Origin: Leptotrichia sp. oral taxon 498
GTDB lineage: Bacteria > Fusobacteriota > Fusobacteriia > Fusobacteriales > Leptotrichiaceae
Direction: 5' to 3'
DNA: 64,000 bases
Assembly (NCBI RefSeq): GCF_002240055.1
Contig: NZ_CP016753.1
Span: 310,001 to 374,000 of the forward strand
Program-made: the position numbers and the translations under genes
Notes under the pieces: generated by a model
Seen by the model: only the letters and a program-made list of their open reading frames with translations
Databases searched by the model: none
Told to the model about the DNA's origin: nothing
Shown: piece after piece, positions 1 through 10,031 of the stretch
Layout of the letters: each line of letters begins with the position of its first letter
Numbering within the stretch: the stretch's first letter is position 1

Positions 1-341
1 TTTTTCTTTTTATCTTTTTTTCCCTGTTCCTGAACTTCTTCATCAGAATCTGTCGAAGAATAAGTTTCTTCGTCAGTAGACTTTAGTTCTTCACTCTGTT
101 CTTGAGATGTTACCGCTCCCGATGTTTCGTCTTCTTCATTTTCAGTTGCTGTTGTTGCCGATGATGTTGATGAAGAACTTGTTGTGGTGTTTGCTGCTAA
201 TGTTGTTGATTCTGGCTTTTTTTGTCTTATTTCATTTTTACTTTCAACCGTTTTTTCTCCTTCTTCAGCTGCTTGCGACATATTATTCATAGAAACGAAT
301 AATGTAACCACCACAATTAAAGCATAAATTTTATTTCTCAT
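1..341 (-). CDS. Secreted protein, N-terminal part only (possible BamA/Omp85 outer-membrane assembly factor)
   Basis: This is the 5' part of a gene that runs off the left edge; 113 codons are visible. The ATG at 341 follows a good ribosome site (AGGAGG). The product starts with a clear signal peptide (MRNKIYALIVVVTLFVSMNN...) ending near SQAAE, followed by a low-complexity stretch rich in Ser, Thr, Glu and Asp. No folded domain is reached. It lies 8 bases downstream of tamB on the same strand. In many diderms tamB is next to an Omp85 gene (tamA or bamA), so an outer-membrane barrel with a disordered N-terminus is a reasonable guess, from context only. Confidence 0.6.
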   Translation of the reverse strand, partial: MRNKIYALIVVVTLFVSMNNMSQAAEEGEKTVESKNEIRQKKPESTTLAANTTTSSSSTSSATTATENEEDETSGAVTSQEQSEELKSTDEETYSSTDSDEEVQEQGKKDKKK

Positions 342-349
342 TTTTCCTC

Positions 350-3300
350 CTATTTTCTTAATGTATCCAATTTTCTTTTTTTAAATATTTTCTTGAATAA
401 ATCACCAATGCTATCAGCTTTTGTTGAAAAATCAATTCCAAAATAATAATTTATTTTATTTTGTTTTTTATTTGATGCTCTTAAATTTATTTTGCTACTT
501 TTTGGCGCTGTTTCCCCTCCAGCTCTAAGATCAAATCCAGTTGCTATATTATAGCTTAACCAGGCGTTGTATCCTATTGGATTTTCCTCTTTTTCTCCCG
601 AAGATTGGAAAGGGAATTTTATAGCCAAATTCCAATAAATTTTATCTTTGTATAATTTATCTTTCAAGCTTAATGTTGTAGAAGCATTGTATTTACCAGT
701 TTTATTTGATTTATCTATATTTGTTGATACAGACACTTTAGACAGTCCAAAAACCCCTTCAATTTTATCAGTTATTGAAGAAAAAATCAACTCATTTAAT
801 GCAGTGCTTAAAAGTGAACCTGCTACGACCACTCCATCTTCTGAATTATCTTTTGGACCTTTTTTATCTTTGCTTCCATTTCCAACAACTTTGTCAAAAG
901 CTAAAAGTGAAATTATTTCCTCCTCTGTCTTTCCAGAACTTGAACTAAACCTGATATCAGGATTATTCACATTTCCTGTAACACTTACTTCTATTCTCTC
1001 AGAGCCAACTTTCGTACTCGCTTCAAAATTAACAAATGTATTCGACATAAAATCTGTTTCTGAAGTCGATTTTGAAAGACTAACTATTGAATTATCAATT
1101 TTAAATTCATTTCCATTTAAGTAGAATGACCCTTTTGAAATATCGAAATCTCCCATTAAGCCAATTGCCCCATTTTCAAAGGAAATTTCAGTTGCTCCTT
1201 TTATTGTACCTTTTATATTTTTAACAAGGCTGACACTAGGAATATTTAATTTTACTTTTTCTCCGACTTGAACATTCAAATTAACTGTATATTGTTTCAA
1301 AATTTTGTCCAAAACTTCTTCAACTACACCTTCCACAATGCTTTTATCTTTTTCCTGTTTTTGAAGTTCAGAATTTTTTGAATTATCTTTATTTACAAAA
1401 TCAGGTATTTTTCTAATTTCAGCATCACTTACAACCAAATTTCCAAACAATCTGTCTTCAGTCAACATCAAATCTCCTGTAACTGCATAGTCAATATCAT
1501 TTCCATAATGAAGTCCCAATTTATTCAAATTCGCATTCAACTCAAATTTACCCAGTTGCAAACGCTTAGTTTTCATAAAGTCTGGCGGTATTGTTGGCAC
1601 ATCCAAATTTCCTGTTACATTAAATGTCCCATTATTAAAGCCACCATCTAATCTGTTTACTATAAGTTTTGTCCCCTTTAAATCAATATTGGCATTGATA
1701 TTGTCAACTAAAGTCCGTTCATCTTTTGTCTTATAATTAAAGTTATTTAACAAAATATGCCCTGAAGTTCCATGACTACTTGAAAGAATAGCGTCAATAT
1801 TAGCAATTCCACTTGCACTAGCCACATCTTTATTAGCTTCTAAAAAGTTCAAGTTAAAGTTTTGTGCCAATACCGAAATATCGTATTTTATTGGCGAATA
1901 ATCGAAATATCCGCTGACTATAAGTGGGTTGTTTTCATAATTCAGATTAAATAGACCAATATTTACTGTCTTTTCATTTCCTTGAAGATCTATGTCAAGA
2001 TTTGTTACTGGAAATCCAGCCAAAGTTACTTTGTCAGATTTTATTTTTAAACCAGTCAAAAATTTCTCAAAACTTCCTTTATAAAAGAAATCAAAGTCAA
2101 TATTTCCGCTATATCCTTTATTTTTCAAATCTTGTACAGAATCTAACGAAAAATTGTGATCTCCAACTTTGTAGTCAATGTCAACATTTTCCAAGTCAAA
2201 TTTTGTATTTGTCTCAAATAATGTTTCATTATTTTCTCCAATAAATTTTAAACTTTTTATATCAAAAATTCCATATTTAAATAATTTATTAATATTTCCA
2301 TTACTGTAGTCGATATTCGCCACAATATGTGGAATTTTATAACTTCTGTAACTCATATTTCCCAAAATTAAATGTCCATACATATTAAATTTATTTAAAT
2401 GACCTTTTAAATTAATTTTAGATTTTGTTCCAAATGTCAAATCTTTCATTTTTAATAATTTTGGAATATCATCTTCGTCTAGATTAAGTTCCAAATCAGC
2501 CACTTTATTTTTCAGATTGTATGTTCCAGAAATATTATTTCCTCTCAAAGTCACATCTTTAAAGTTTACTATACTATTTTTTATATCTAAATCCGCTCTT
2601 GTCTGTCCGATTGAATTAAAATTAATTTTTGTCGTCGATGGAGTCAACAAAATTTTTCCATTTAAATTATCTGGCGTTCCAGAAACATTTGCTTTTAGAC
2701 TGTCAACATACATGCTCACTTGCGGATCGAATATACCGTATAAAACGTAATTTTTAAGCTCTCCGTCAAGTTTTACATTTCTTGTTTTTAAATTATAACT
2801 TCCTTGCGCAAATAATTTGTCATTTCCTAAACTTTCAATTTTTAAAATATCATTTTTTAAATTTAATTTTGCAGTCAAATTTTTAAGTCTATGATATTGA
2901 TACCAGACTTCGTCCGCAAAAATATTCATATCCAAGTTTATTTTTGCCAAATCATTAATTTTCCCTTTTGCATGTAAATTTTCAAACTCTGCGATATATT
3001 CTCCGTAAGGACTGGAAATTTCAAAATTTCCAGAAAGTCTGTCATTGACTTTTCCACTAATTTTAGCCTTCGCATTCAAAAGAAATTTTGCGTCATTTAA
3101 CTTTTTGGATTTAAAGACATAATTATTTAATTTGGCATCAATTTCTGCTCTTCCAGTTTTTAAATGATAACTTCCTTGTGCAAACAATTTATCATTTCCC
3201 AAACTTTGAATTTTTAAAATATCATTTTTCATATTCAATTTTGCAGTCAAATTTTTAAGCCTTTGATCTTCCCAAGAAACTTCATTTGCTAAAATATTCA

Positions 3301-5374
3301 TATCCAAGTCCATTTTCGTCAAATCACGAATTTTACCACTCACATGTAAATTTTTATATTTTACAAAATATTCTCCAGAAGGACTGTAAATTTCATAACT
3401 TCCCATGATTCTGTTATTTGTCCCGTCAATTTTAGCTTTCACATCCATTGGGAGTCTTGCTTTATCCATTCCTTTAAAATTATATCCATAATTTTTTAGC
3501 AGTTTTGACAAATCCATTTTACTTACATTTTTAATATTGTAGGAATGTTTCATATCTGCTGTTGTCGTACCTTTTACACTTACCACTACTCCACCAGTCT
3601 TTACACTGGCTTTTATATTATAGTTTCCTCTATTTATATTTATGTTTGCAACTATACTCTCAATCATTTTTATTGGCAAATTTTTAAGTTTTGCCTTTAT
3701 ATTCCCTGAACGTAGCATATGCTTCTCATCAAACTTAACAAATAATTTTTTTACATCTGGATTTAGTACATATTTTTTTCCACCATATCTAACCGTAATA
3801 TAATCCTTTCCTTGTGCGTTGACAAAAAGCGTTTTAGCAGTTGGATTTACCACATAGTCTGCATTTAATTTTTTTGAAATAAGCGTCCCAGAAATAATAT
3901 TTTTATTTGAAATTTGCACATTTCCAACAAATCTCGGAATATTGTAATCTGAGCCTTTGTTTACTAAGATATAGTTACCTTTTCCAGTCTTTTTATTTAA
4001 GTCATATATAAATTTTGGAATTTTTACATCATCTTTTATGCGAAATTCGCTTAGCACTTCGTCAAAACGAAAAGCCGTGTCATCTAGTTCAAAAAAACCT
4101 TTTTGAGTGGAAAGCTTCATATTTGTGCTAATGTTTCTAAAATTATAATTTGCTATTTTTATGTTTTCCGATGAAAATTTTCCATCCAATTCAACTTTTG
4201 CAGATTTTTCTTTAGTTTTTTTCTGTACTTGATTTTTGTTTTTGTCTTTTTCTTTAGATTTTTCAATGTCAACTTTTAGATTTAATTCTCCAGTGACATT
4301 TCCTTTTGCTTTTACATTAAAACCTTTCAAGATTTTGTATCTTGCAATTTGTGAATAAGGAACTTCTCTTACTTTTATTTTCATAGTGAGCTTTAAATTT
4401 TGATTTCCGTAATTTAATAGCAACGAAACTGGCTTTTGCGCCAACAATGAATTTGCATTGACTATAATGTTTTCCTTTGTCATATTGATATTTGCATTAA
4501 TTTTATCAATGTCACCATCAAAATCAACATAGTTCAATATTCCATCTTTTACAACTAAATTCCCAGTTGGTTCCATAGTTTCAGTCGCTTTATTTTTTGT
4601 CAAATTAAGTTTTCCATTTAACATTCCACCTTTTATTGTTATCATTTCAAGCGGAAGATATTGTCCAAGCTCCTTTGTAACTTTCACATTTCCAAAATCA
4701 AAATTTAAGTAAAATTCTTTTCTCTTTTCAGAACTATTTTTAATTTTATCAAATCTTGATTTTAACGACTGCACTGAATTTAACTTTTGATTTAATTCAA
4801 TTCCCAAAGTTTCAACCGTATTGTCCGCATTCAAATTTCCTATTCCCTTTGCCACTAATAAGAATCCACGAGATTTTGCAGATTCTAAATTTCCATTTAC
4901 GCTTGTCATAGATTTCTGTATTTTTTCTTTAAAATTTGTATCAGCGTAATTAAGTACTGCATTGTGAATAAAAAGTTTTCCAATCCGACTGGTTCTGTCA
5001 AATGTTTTTTCTTTTTTGTCCTTTATTATGTGAAAAAGATTAAAATCATTATTTTTTCTTCGCTCCAAATTTACAGTTGCACCAAAAATATCTATTTTAC
5101 TAAGCCTAGTTGGCGTAAGTAAATTTATTTTTGCTACCACTTTTTTCGCATCAATCACCATATTTCCCGACAAATCTCTAACTTTCAAATTATCAATCTG
5201 AATTCTGTCAAATCCATAAAGTCTAATTTTGTCAAACTCAACATTTAATGCATTCGTTTTCAAAATTCTCGTCAGCGTCGACTTAAAATGTGGTGTTGAA
5301 ATATAGTACTTTAATGTGCCCAAAGCCAAAAGAAGCGGCATAAAAACCATTAAAGATTTTTTTAAATATTTCAT
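350..5374 (-). CDS. tamB: TamB-like translocation and assembly module protein
   Basis: A 1674-residue protein with one N-terminal membrane anchor (about residues 7-26) and then a long run of repeating beta-rich segments, as in AsmA/TamB bridge proteins that carry lipids or help barrel proteins across the periplasm. The C-terminal ~400 residues resemble the TamB (DUF490) domain, with phrases such as 'GNVNNPDIRFSSSSG', 'EEIISLLAF' and a terminal 'GIDFSTKADSIGDLFKKIF'. It is longer than E. coli TamB (~1260 aa). Two neighbouring ~124-residue units (about residues 650-770 and 773-895) are clear copies of each other, including the repeated 'SLGNDKLFAQGSY'. The ATG at 5374 has an AAAGGAGG site 13 bases upstream. 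The same-strand secreted gene follows 8 bases downstream. Confidence 0.85.
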   Translation of the reverse strand: MKYLKKSLMVFMPLLLALGTLKYYISTPHFKSTLTRILKTNALNVEFDKIRLYGFDRIQIDNLKVRDLSGNMVIDAKKVVAKINLLTPTRLSKIDIFGATVNLERRKNNDFNLFHIIKDKKEKTFDRTSRIGKLFIHNAVLNYADTNFKEKIQKSMTSVNGNLESAKSRGFLLVAKGIGNLNADNTVETLGIELNQKLNSVQSLKSRFDKIKNSSEKRKEFYLNFDFGNVKVTKELGQYLPLEMITIKGGMLNGKLNLTKNKATETMEPTGNLVVKDGILNYVDFDGDIDKINANINMTKENIIVNANSLLAQKPVSLLLNYGNQNLKLTMKIKVREVPYSQIARYKILKGFNVKAKGNVTGELNLKVDIEKSKEKDKNKNQVQKKTKEKSAKVELDGKFSSENIKIANYNFRNISTNMKLSTQKGFFELDDTAFRFDEVLSEFRIKDDVKIPKFIYDLNKKTGKGNYILVNKGSDYNIPRFVGNVQISNKNIISGTLISKKLNADYVVNPTAKTLFVNAQGKDYITVRYGGKKYVLNPDVKKLFVKFDEKHMLRSGNIKAKLKNLPIKMIESIVANININRGNYNIKASVKTGGVVVSVKGTTTADMKHSYNIKNVSKMDLSKLLKNYGYNFKGMDKARLPMDVKAKIDGTNNRIMGSYEIYSPSGEYFVKYKNLHVSGKIRDLTKMDLDMNILANEVSWEDQRLKNLTAKLNMKNDILKIQSLGNDKLFAQGSYHLKTGRAEIDAKLNNYVFKSKKLNDAKFLLNAKAKISGKVNDRLSGNFEISSPYGEYIAEFENLHAKGKINDLAKINLDMNIFADEVWYQYHRLKNLTAKLNLKNDILKIESLGNDKLFAQGSYNLKTRNVKLDGELKNYVLYGIFDPQVSMYVDSLKANVSGTPDNLNGKILLTPSTTKINFNSIGQTRADLDIKNSIVNFKDVTLRGNNISGTYNLKNKVADLELNLDEDDIPKLLKMKDLTFGTKSKINLKGHLNKFNMYGHLILGNMSYRSYKIPHIVANIDYSNGNINKLFKYGIFDIKSLKFIGENNETLFETNTKFDLENVDIDYKVGDHNFSLDSVQDLKNKGYSGNIDFDFFYKGSFEKFLTGLKIKSDKVTLAGFPVTNLDIDLQGNEKTVNIGLFNLNYENNPLIVSGYFDYSPIKYDISVLAQNFNLNFLEANKDVASASGIANIDAILSSSHGTSGHILLNNFNYKTKDERTLVDNINANIDLKGTKLIVNRLDGGFNNGTFNVTGNLDVPTIPPDFMKTKRLQLGKFELNANLNKLGLHYGNDIDYAVTGDLMLTEDRLFGNLVVSDAEIRKIPDFVNKDNSKNSELQKQEKDKSIVEGVVEEVLDKILKQYTVNLNVQVGEKVKLNIPSVSLVKNIKGTIKGATEISFENGAIGLMGDFDISKGSFYLNGNEFKIDNSIVSLSKSTSETDFMSNTFVNFEASTKVGSERIEVSVTGNVNNPDIRFSSSSGKTEEEIISLLAFDKVVGNGSKDKKGPKDNSEDGVVVAGSLLSTALNELIFSSITDKIEGVFGLSKVSVSTNIDKSNKTGKYNASTTLSLKDKLYKDKIYWNLAIKFPFQSSGEKEENPIGYNAWLSYNIATGFDLRAGGETAPKSSKINLRASNKKQNKINYYFGIDFSTKADSIGDLFKKIFKKRKLDTLRK

Positions 5375-5655
5375 TTCACAACTTTTACCTCCTTTTCTTT
5401 AACTTGTGCATTTTTATCTGCACTGTAAGTCATGGCAAAACGGCTATTCTGAAAAGGATAATTTTATGTCTTTTAACTTTTTATTTTGTAATAATATTAT
5501 TTTATTGTAAATAATTTTTTTATTTACAAAAAATCCAATTACCCTATTTTTATGATATTCTTTTACTTTTCCAACTAAAATATCCCCTGTATTTTAACAT
5601 AATTTTGGATAAAAATCTATTTTTATTTAAAACCAAATTTACAAACTAAAATATT
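5375..5655. other. Non-coding gap upstream of tamB
   Basis: No convincing gene is seen in these 281 bases. The stretch is extremely AT-rich. An inverted repeat, TTGTAAATA/TATTTACAA, lies around 5508-5532 without a clear T-run on either side, so I do not call it a terminator. The tamB promoter probably lies here, but no single hexamer pair stands out. Confidence 0.4.
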
Positions 5656-5784
5656 TTAAAATAATCGTTCAAAAATATAATACGCTATTGCAAATATTAT
5701 CGCAAAAAATATTAATTTTTTCGCTACTTTAAAAATTAGTTTTAAAACAAAAAAAACTATAATTATTGTTATCAGCATTTTCAT
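5656..5784 (-). CDS. Small hydrophobic membrane protein (42 aa)
   Basis: The 42-codon frame starts at ATG 5784 behind a GGGGGAA ribosome site and stops with TAA. The product is almost entirely hydrophobic, with Lys residues placed to flank two short membrane stretches (it begins MKMLITIIIVFFVLKLIF and ends YYIFERLF). It sits 19 bases downstream of the (p)ppGpp synthetase gene on the same strand, so it is likely co-transcribed. No family is recognised. The good ribosome site and tight spacing argue for a real gene; its small size and the AT-rich context argue for caution. Confidence 0.5.
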   Translation of the reverse strand: MKMLITIIIVFFVLKLIFKVAKKLIFFAIIFAIAYYIFERLF

Positions 5785-5803
5785 TTTTATTCCCCCAAAA
5801 CCT

Positions 5804-8017
5804 TTATTTTACTATGTCGATCACATCTTTCATTGATTTCAAGTTGTTTGCCAGTCTTTCAAAATCTTCTCTTCCCCGTATCATTATTCCTAGATGTATA
5901 AGGCAAAGCTGATTTCCATTTTCTTTTAAAATATTTGTGTTGACATTTACTATTTCCATTTTATATTCGTTTAAAATTCTTATGATGTCCAAAAGAAGAC
6001 CGTTTCTATCGTATGCCTTTATCAAAAAATTAAACTGGTATCTCGTCGTATTTTTACGAATTTCTTCTTCGTCCCAATACACTTCAACTTCCCTATTTGG
6101 CTCAATTTCCATCAATTTCTCAAAATTTTTACAATCTTTTCTGTGAATCGCAATTCCCCTGCCACGCGTCACATATCCGCAAATTTCATCTCCAGGAAGT
6201 GGACTGCAGCATTTTGCAAAACGGTACATTGTATTTTCTGTTCCTGAAATTTTTATTCCGCCTTGACTTCTTTCTTTTCTCTTATTTCCTTTTTCCTGTT
6301 CCGCCTCCAAAACTTCTTCCAGTTTTTTCTCCTGTTTTCTCTCAAATTTTTTCAAAAATCCGTCAAGCGACAAATCTCCAGTTGCAAATTTATAAAAAAG
6401 TATTTCTTTTGAAGAAATATTAAATTTTTTCATGTATAAAAATACTTTTTCTTCTTCCACAATATCCGCAAATTTCAGTCCCAATTTTTCAAACTCTTTT
6501 TCTAAAAGCTGTTCCCCTTCTTTTGATTTTTCCAAAAACTCTTTATCCTTAAACCACTTTCTAATTTTTGCTTTTGAACTGTGATTATTTACCATCGCTA
6601 TCCAGTCTTTTCCTGGACCTTTTGTATTTTTGGAAGTTAAAACTTCGACTTTATCTCCATTCTCTAAAGTTTGATTAAGTTGAACTATTCTGTCGTTAAT
6701 TTTGGCTCCAATCGTTCTGTAACCAATTTGCGTGTGAATTTGAAACGCAAAATCAAGTGCAGTTGAATTTTTTGGAAGTTCGACAACATCGCCTTTCGGA
6801 GTAAAGACGAAAATCGTCTGATTTAGCACATCTCCCGTAACTTCTTTGGCAAAACTTTTCGTCTTTTCTTTTTCATTTGCTTCATTTGTACTTTTTTCAA
6901 TAATTTTTTTCACAGCTGCATAATATTCTTCATTTTTAGATTTTTTCTCTTTGTATTTTTTGTCTTTATATTTCCAGTGTGCCGCAACCCCGTCTTCAGC
7001 AATTTGGTGCATCAGTTTTGTTCTAATCTGAATTTCCACTTTTTGATTATCAGGTCCATTAACAGTTGTGTGAATTGATTGATACCCATTTATCTTAGGT
7101 GCAGCGATATAATCTTTAAACCTTCCAGGAACTGGAATAAACAAATTATGAATTATTCCAAGCGCATTGTAGCATTCGTCTTCCCGCTCGACAACTATCC
7201 TAACCGCAATTAAATCATTCAAGTCAGCAAATTTCTTTTCTTTTTCAATCATTTTTCGATAAATACTGTAAAGATGTTTAGGTCGCCCCGTAACTTCTCC
7301 TTTTAAATTATGCTTTTCAAGTTCTTTTTCTATTTTGTCAATAACTTTTTTAGTATAATTTTCTCTCTCCTGTTTTTTTGTATTTACAAGCTCTTTAATT
7401 TCTTGATATTCTTCTGGATGTAAATATCTAAAACTTATATCTTCCAACTCTGTTTTAATCTTTGACATCCCAATTCTATGTGCAATTGTCGCAAAAATTT
7501 CAAGCGTTTCTTTAGATTTTTCAAGCTGTTTTGCTGGGGTCATGTATTTAAGCGTTCTCATATTATGAAGTCTATCAGCTAATTTTATAATTACAACTCG
7601 AATATCCTCAGACATTGCAACTACCATTTTCCGAATATTTTCAATCTTTTTACTATCCGTTCTTGGCAAATTTCTAAGTTTCGTCACTCCGTCAACAAGT
7701 TTTCTGACATCTGCACCAAAAATATACTCAATGTCAGGCAAGGTAATAAGCGTATCTTCCACGACATCATGAAGTATTCCAGCGACAATCGTATCCGTAT
7801 CCATCTTCAAATCCACAAGAATTTCTGCCACTTCCACAGGATGCAAAATATAATTTTCTCCACTTTTTCTCTTTTGTCCAATATGCGACTCATTCGCCAA
7901 AGTAAATGCTTGAGAAATCTCTTCGGTATCGACATCCAAGTTATTTTTTTTAATTCTGTCAAAGAGCTGCTGTAGTAACTCTTTTGACGTTTTATTTATC
8001 ACTTTTTCCTGTTCCAT
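5804..8017 (-). CDS. rel: Bifunctional (p)ppGpp synthetase/hydrolase (RelA/SpoT family)
   Basis: This 737-residue protein has the full long-RSH layout and the usual family length. The N-terminal HD hydrolase domain carries 'HDVVEDT' (about residues 84-90) and 'KLADRLHNMRTL'. The synthetase domain shows 'GRPKHLYSIYRKM' and 'APKINGYQSIHTTV'. A TGS domain begins near 'IFVFTPKGDVVELP'. The C-terminus has a Cys-containing zinc-finger-like segment ('RFAKCCSPLPGDEICGYVTR') and an ACT domain ('NFLIKAYDRNGLLLDIIRIL'). With the hydrolase motifs intact it should both make and degrade the alarmone during starvation. The ATG at 8017 has an AAAAGGAG site. It is divergent from argS, sharing a ~190-bp promoter region. 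Confidence 0.95.
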   Translation of the reverse strand: MEQEKVINKTSKELLQQLFDRIKKNNLDVDTEEISQAFTLANESHIGQKRKSGENYILHPVEVAEILVDLKMDTDTIVAGILHDVVEDTLITLPDIEYIFGADVRKLVDGVTKLRNLPRTDSKKIENIRKMVVAMSEDIRVVIIKLADRLHNMRTLKYMTPAKQLEKSKETLEIFATIAHRIGMSKIKTELEDISFRYLHPEEYQEIKELVNTKKQERENYTKKVIDKIEKELEKHNLKGEVTGRPKHLYSIYRKMIEKEKKFADLNDLIAVRIVVEREDECYNALGIIHNLFIPVPGRFKDYIAAPKINGYQSIHTTVNGPDNQKVEIQIRTKLMHQIAEDGVAAHWKYKDKKYKEKKSKNEEYYAAVKKIIEKSTNEANEKEKTKSFAKEVTGDVLNQTIFVFTPKGDVVELPKNSTALDFAFQIHTQIGYRTIGAKINDRIVQLNQTLENGDKVEVLTSKNTKGPGKDWIAMVNNHSSKAKIRKWFKDKEFLEKSKEGEQLLEKEFEKLGLKFADIVEEEKVFLYMKKFNISSKEILFYKFATGDLSLDGFLKKFERKQEKKLEEVLEAEQEKGNKRKERSQGGIKISGTENTMYRFAKCCSPLPGDEICGYVTRGRGIAIHRKDCKNFEKLMEIEPNREVEVYWDEEEIRKNTTRYQFNFLIKAYDRNGLLLDIIRILNEYKMEIVNVNTNILKENGNQLCLIHLGIMIRGREDFERLANNLKSMKDVIDIVK

Positions 8018-8130
8018 ATTTTTCTCCTTTTCAGGTCAAAATTAAACCTACTTTTATTTTCTTCAATTTTACTATATATTTCAAAAAAAATCCATCTTTT
8101 TAAAAAATAAGACAAAGTAAAAATATAATC

Positions 8131-8159
8131 TTGAGGTTATTTAAAAATTGTGGTAAAAT
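8131..8159 (+). promoter_or_regulatory. Likely promoter of argS
   Basis: TTGAGG (8131-8136) and TAAAAT (8154-8159) are separated by 17 bases, about 50 bases upstream of the argS start. The spacing and hexamers fit a housekeeping sigma factor. Confidence 0.5.
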
Positions 8160-8207
8160 ACATAAAGAACAAATAGATATTTTTGAAAGGAGAATTAAAA
8201 ATTACGG

Positions 8208-9929
8208 ATGGAATTGTTGACAAATAAAATTAAAAAATTATTTTCTGAAAATATAAATAAAATTTTTGAAAATGATTTTTCAGACAAAATTGATATACAA
8301 AATTCCACAAAAAAAGAATTTGGAGATTTTCAAACTAATTTTGCTTTAGTCAGTTCTAAATTAATTGGCAAAAATCCTAGAGAAATAGCGACAGAAATTG
8401 TCACGGAATTTGAGAAAAACGAAATTATCGAAAAATTGGAAATTGCTGGACCAGGATTTATCAATATTTTTTTGAAAAACGAATTTTTGAATAAAGAAAT
8501 TAAAAAATTAGAAAATGAAAAATATGACTTTTCTTTTTTAGATACAAATAAAACAGTAATTATTGACTACTCTTCTCCAAATATTGCAAAAAGAATGCAT
8601 ATTGGACATTTAAGAAGTACGATAATTGGACATTCAATTAAAAAAATATTGGAATTTCTGGGAATAAAAGTTATTTCTGACAATCACATAGGAGATTGGG
8701 GAACTCAGTTTGGAAAACTTATAGTCGGATATAAAAACTGGCTGGAAAAAAGCACTTATGAAAAAGATCCGATTGGGGAACTGGAGCGAATCTATGTTTT
8801 ATTTTCAGACAAAGCAAAAGAAGACCCGACTCTTGAAGAAAGCGCAAGATCAGAATTAAAAAAATTGCAGCAAGGTGATAGTGAAAATATTAAACTTTGG
8901 AAAGAGTTTATTGAAATTTCCTTAAAAGAATATAACAAGGTGTACGGCAGGCTTGGAATAAAATTTGATTATTATTACGGCGAATCTTTTTACAACGATA
9001 TGATGCCAGAAATTTTAAAAGAACTAAAAGAAAGAAATATTGCAAAGGAAGATCAAGGAGCACTAGTTGTATTTTTTGACGAGGATAAATTGCCGCCAGC
9101 AATTGTTCAAAAAAAAGACGGAAGTTTTTTGTATGCGACATCAGATCTTGCGACTATGAAATTTAGAAAAGAAAAACTAAAAGTAGACGAAGCTATTTAT
9201 GTGACGGATGACAGACAGCAGAATCACTTTAAACAGGTGTTTGAAATTGGAAAAATGTTAGGTGAACCTTACAACTATAAAAAATTACATGTGATTTTTG
9301 GAATTATGAGATTTGGAGATGTAATTTTTTCTTCAAGAAGTGGAAATATTATAAGACTTGTCGATTTACTAGATGAAGCTAAAAAGCAAGTTAAACAAGT
9401 TATTAACGAAAAAAATCCTGATATTCCAGAAGATGAGAAAGATGAAATTGCTGAAACTATTGGAAGCGGAGCGATAAAATATTTTGATTTGAGTCAAAAT
9501 AGAACGAGCGATGTAACATTTACTTGGGACAAAGTTTTAAATTTTGAAGGAAATACTGGACCATATTTACAATACACATATGTTAGAATTATGTCTATCT
9601 TTAGAAAATTAAAAGAAGAAAACATCACTTTAGAAAATAAAGAAATTGTTTTGGAAAATATGGATGGAATTGAAAGAGAACTTGCAGTTTCGCTTTTGAG
9701 ATTTCCGCAATTTGTCGTGAAAGCGTATGAAACACTAAAACCCAATATTATTGCTGAATATCTGTTTGATACAGCAAAATTATTTAATAACTTTTATAAT
9801 TCAAAACAGATATTGAAAGAAGAAAATCCAAAAGTTCGAGATGCTAGAATTTTACTAGCGCAAAAAACTGCATTTATTTTAAAGCAAGGATTGGATTTAT
9901 TAGGAATAAATACTGTAAATAGAATGTAA
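8208..9929 (+). CDS. argS: Arginyl-tRNA synthetase
   Basis: This 573-residue class I synthetase charges tRNA-Arg with arginine. The N-terminal ~100 residues form the Add-1/tRNA-recognition domain ('KKEFGDFQTNFALVSSKLIG'). The catalytic domain holds the HIGH signature in 'NIAKRMHIGHLRSTIIG' (about residues 125-141). The KMSKS loop is replaced by 'FSSRSGNIIRL', as in many bacterial ArgRS. The C-terminal DALR anticodon-binding domain contains 'NFEGNTGPYLQYTYVRIMSI'. Length is normal for the family. The ATG at 8208 is the first in-frame start; its AAAGGAG site is unusually far away (15 bases), and no better start exists between them. Confidence 0.95.
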   Translation: MELLTNKIKKLFSENINKIFENDFSDKIDIQNSTKKEFGDFQTNFALVSSKLIGKNPREIATEIVTEFEKNEIIEKLEIAGPGFINIFLKNEFLNKEIKKLENEKYDFSFLDTNKTVIIDYSSPNIAKRMHIGHLRSTIIGHSIKKILEFLGIKVISDNHIGDWGTQFGKLIVGYKNWLEKSTYEKDPIGELERIYVLFSDKAKEDPTLEESARSELKKLQQGDSENIKLWKEFIEISLKEYNKVYGRLGIKFDYYYGESFYNDMMPEILKELKERNIAKEDQGALVVFFDEDKLPPAIVQKKDGSFLYATSDLATMKFRKEKLKVDEAIYVTDDRQQNHFKQVFEIGKMLGEPYNYKKLHVIFGIMRFGDVIFSSRSGNIIRLVDLLDEAKKQVKQVINEKNPDIPEDEKDEIAETIGSGAIKYFDLSQNRTSDVTFTWDKVLNFEGNTGPYLQYTYVRIMSIFRKLKEENITLENKEIVLENMDGIERELAVSLLRFPQFVVKAYETLKPNIIAEYLFDTAKLFNNFYNSKQILKEENPKVRDARILLAQKTAFILKQGLDLLGINTVNRM

Positions 9930-9997
9930 AATAAAATAAAGTAAAAGAGTAATTATAACAGCAGGGAAAAATTAATTTAAAATTGTATTAATATTAA

Positions 9998-10025
9998 TTG
10001 AGAATTAATGATTATAGTGTATACT
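9998..10025 (+). promoter_or_regulatory. Strong promoter in the argS downstream gap
   Basis: TTGAGA (9998-10003) and TATACT (10020-10025) lie 16 bases apart. No open reading frame follows for 150 bases, but a UUCG-capped terminator does. The promoter therefore appears to drive a short non-coding RNA starting near 10032. Confidence 0.5.
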
Positions 10026-10031
10026 ATACTC

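Noticed and set aside
107-292. Plus-strand leucine-rich open frame and similar frames opposite real genes
   Set aside because: They mirror low-complexity coding sequence on the other strand, lack ribosome sites and match no family.
5508-5532. Inverted repeat downstream of the 42-aa membrane gene as a terminator
   Set aside because: No T-run follows on either strand and the stem is purely A/T.
8018-8207. T-box leader for argS
   Set aside because: The leader is only ~45 bases long after the predicted promoter and has no T-box motif or terminator.
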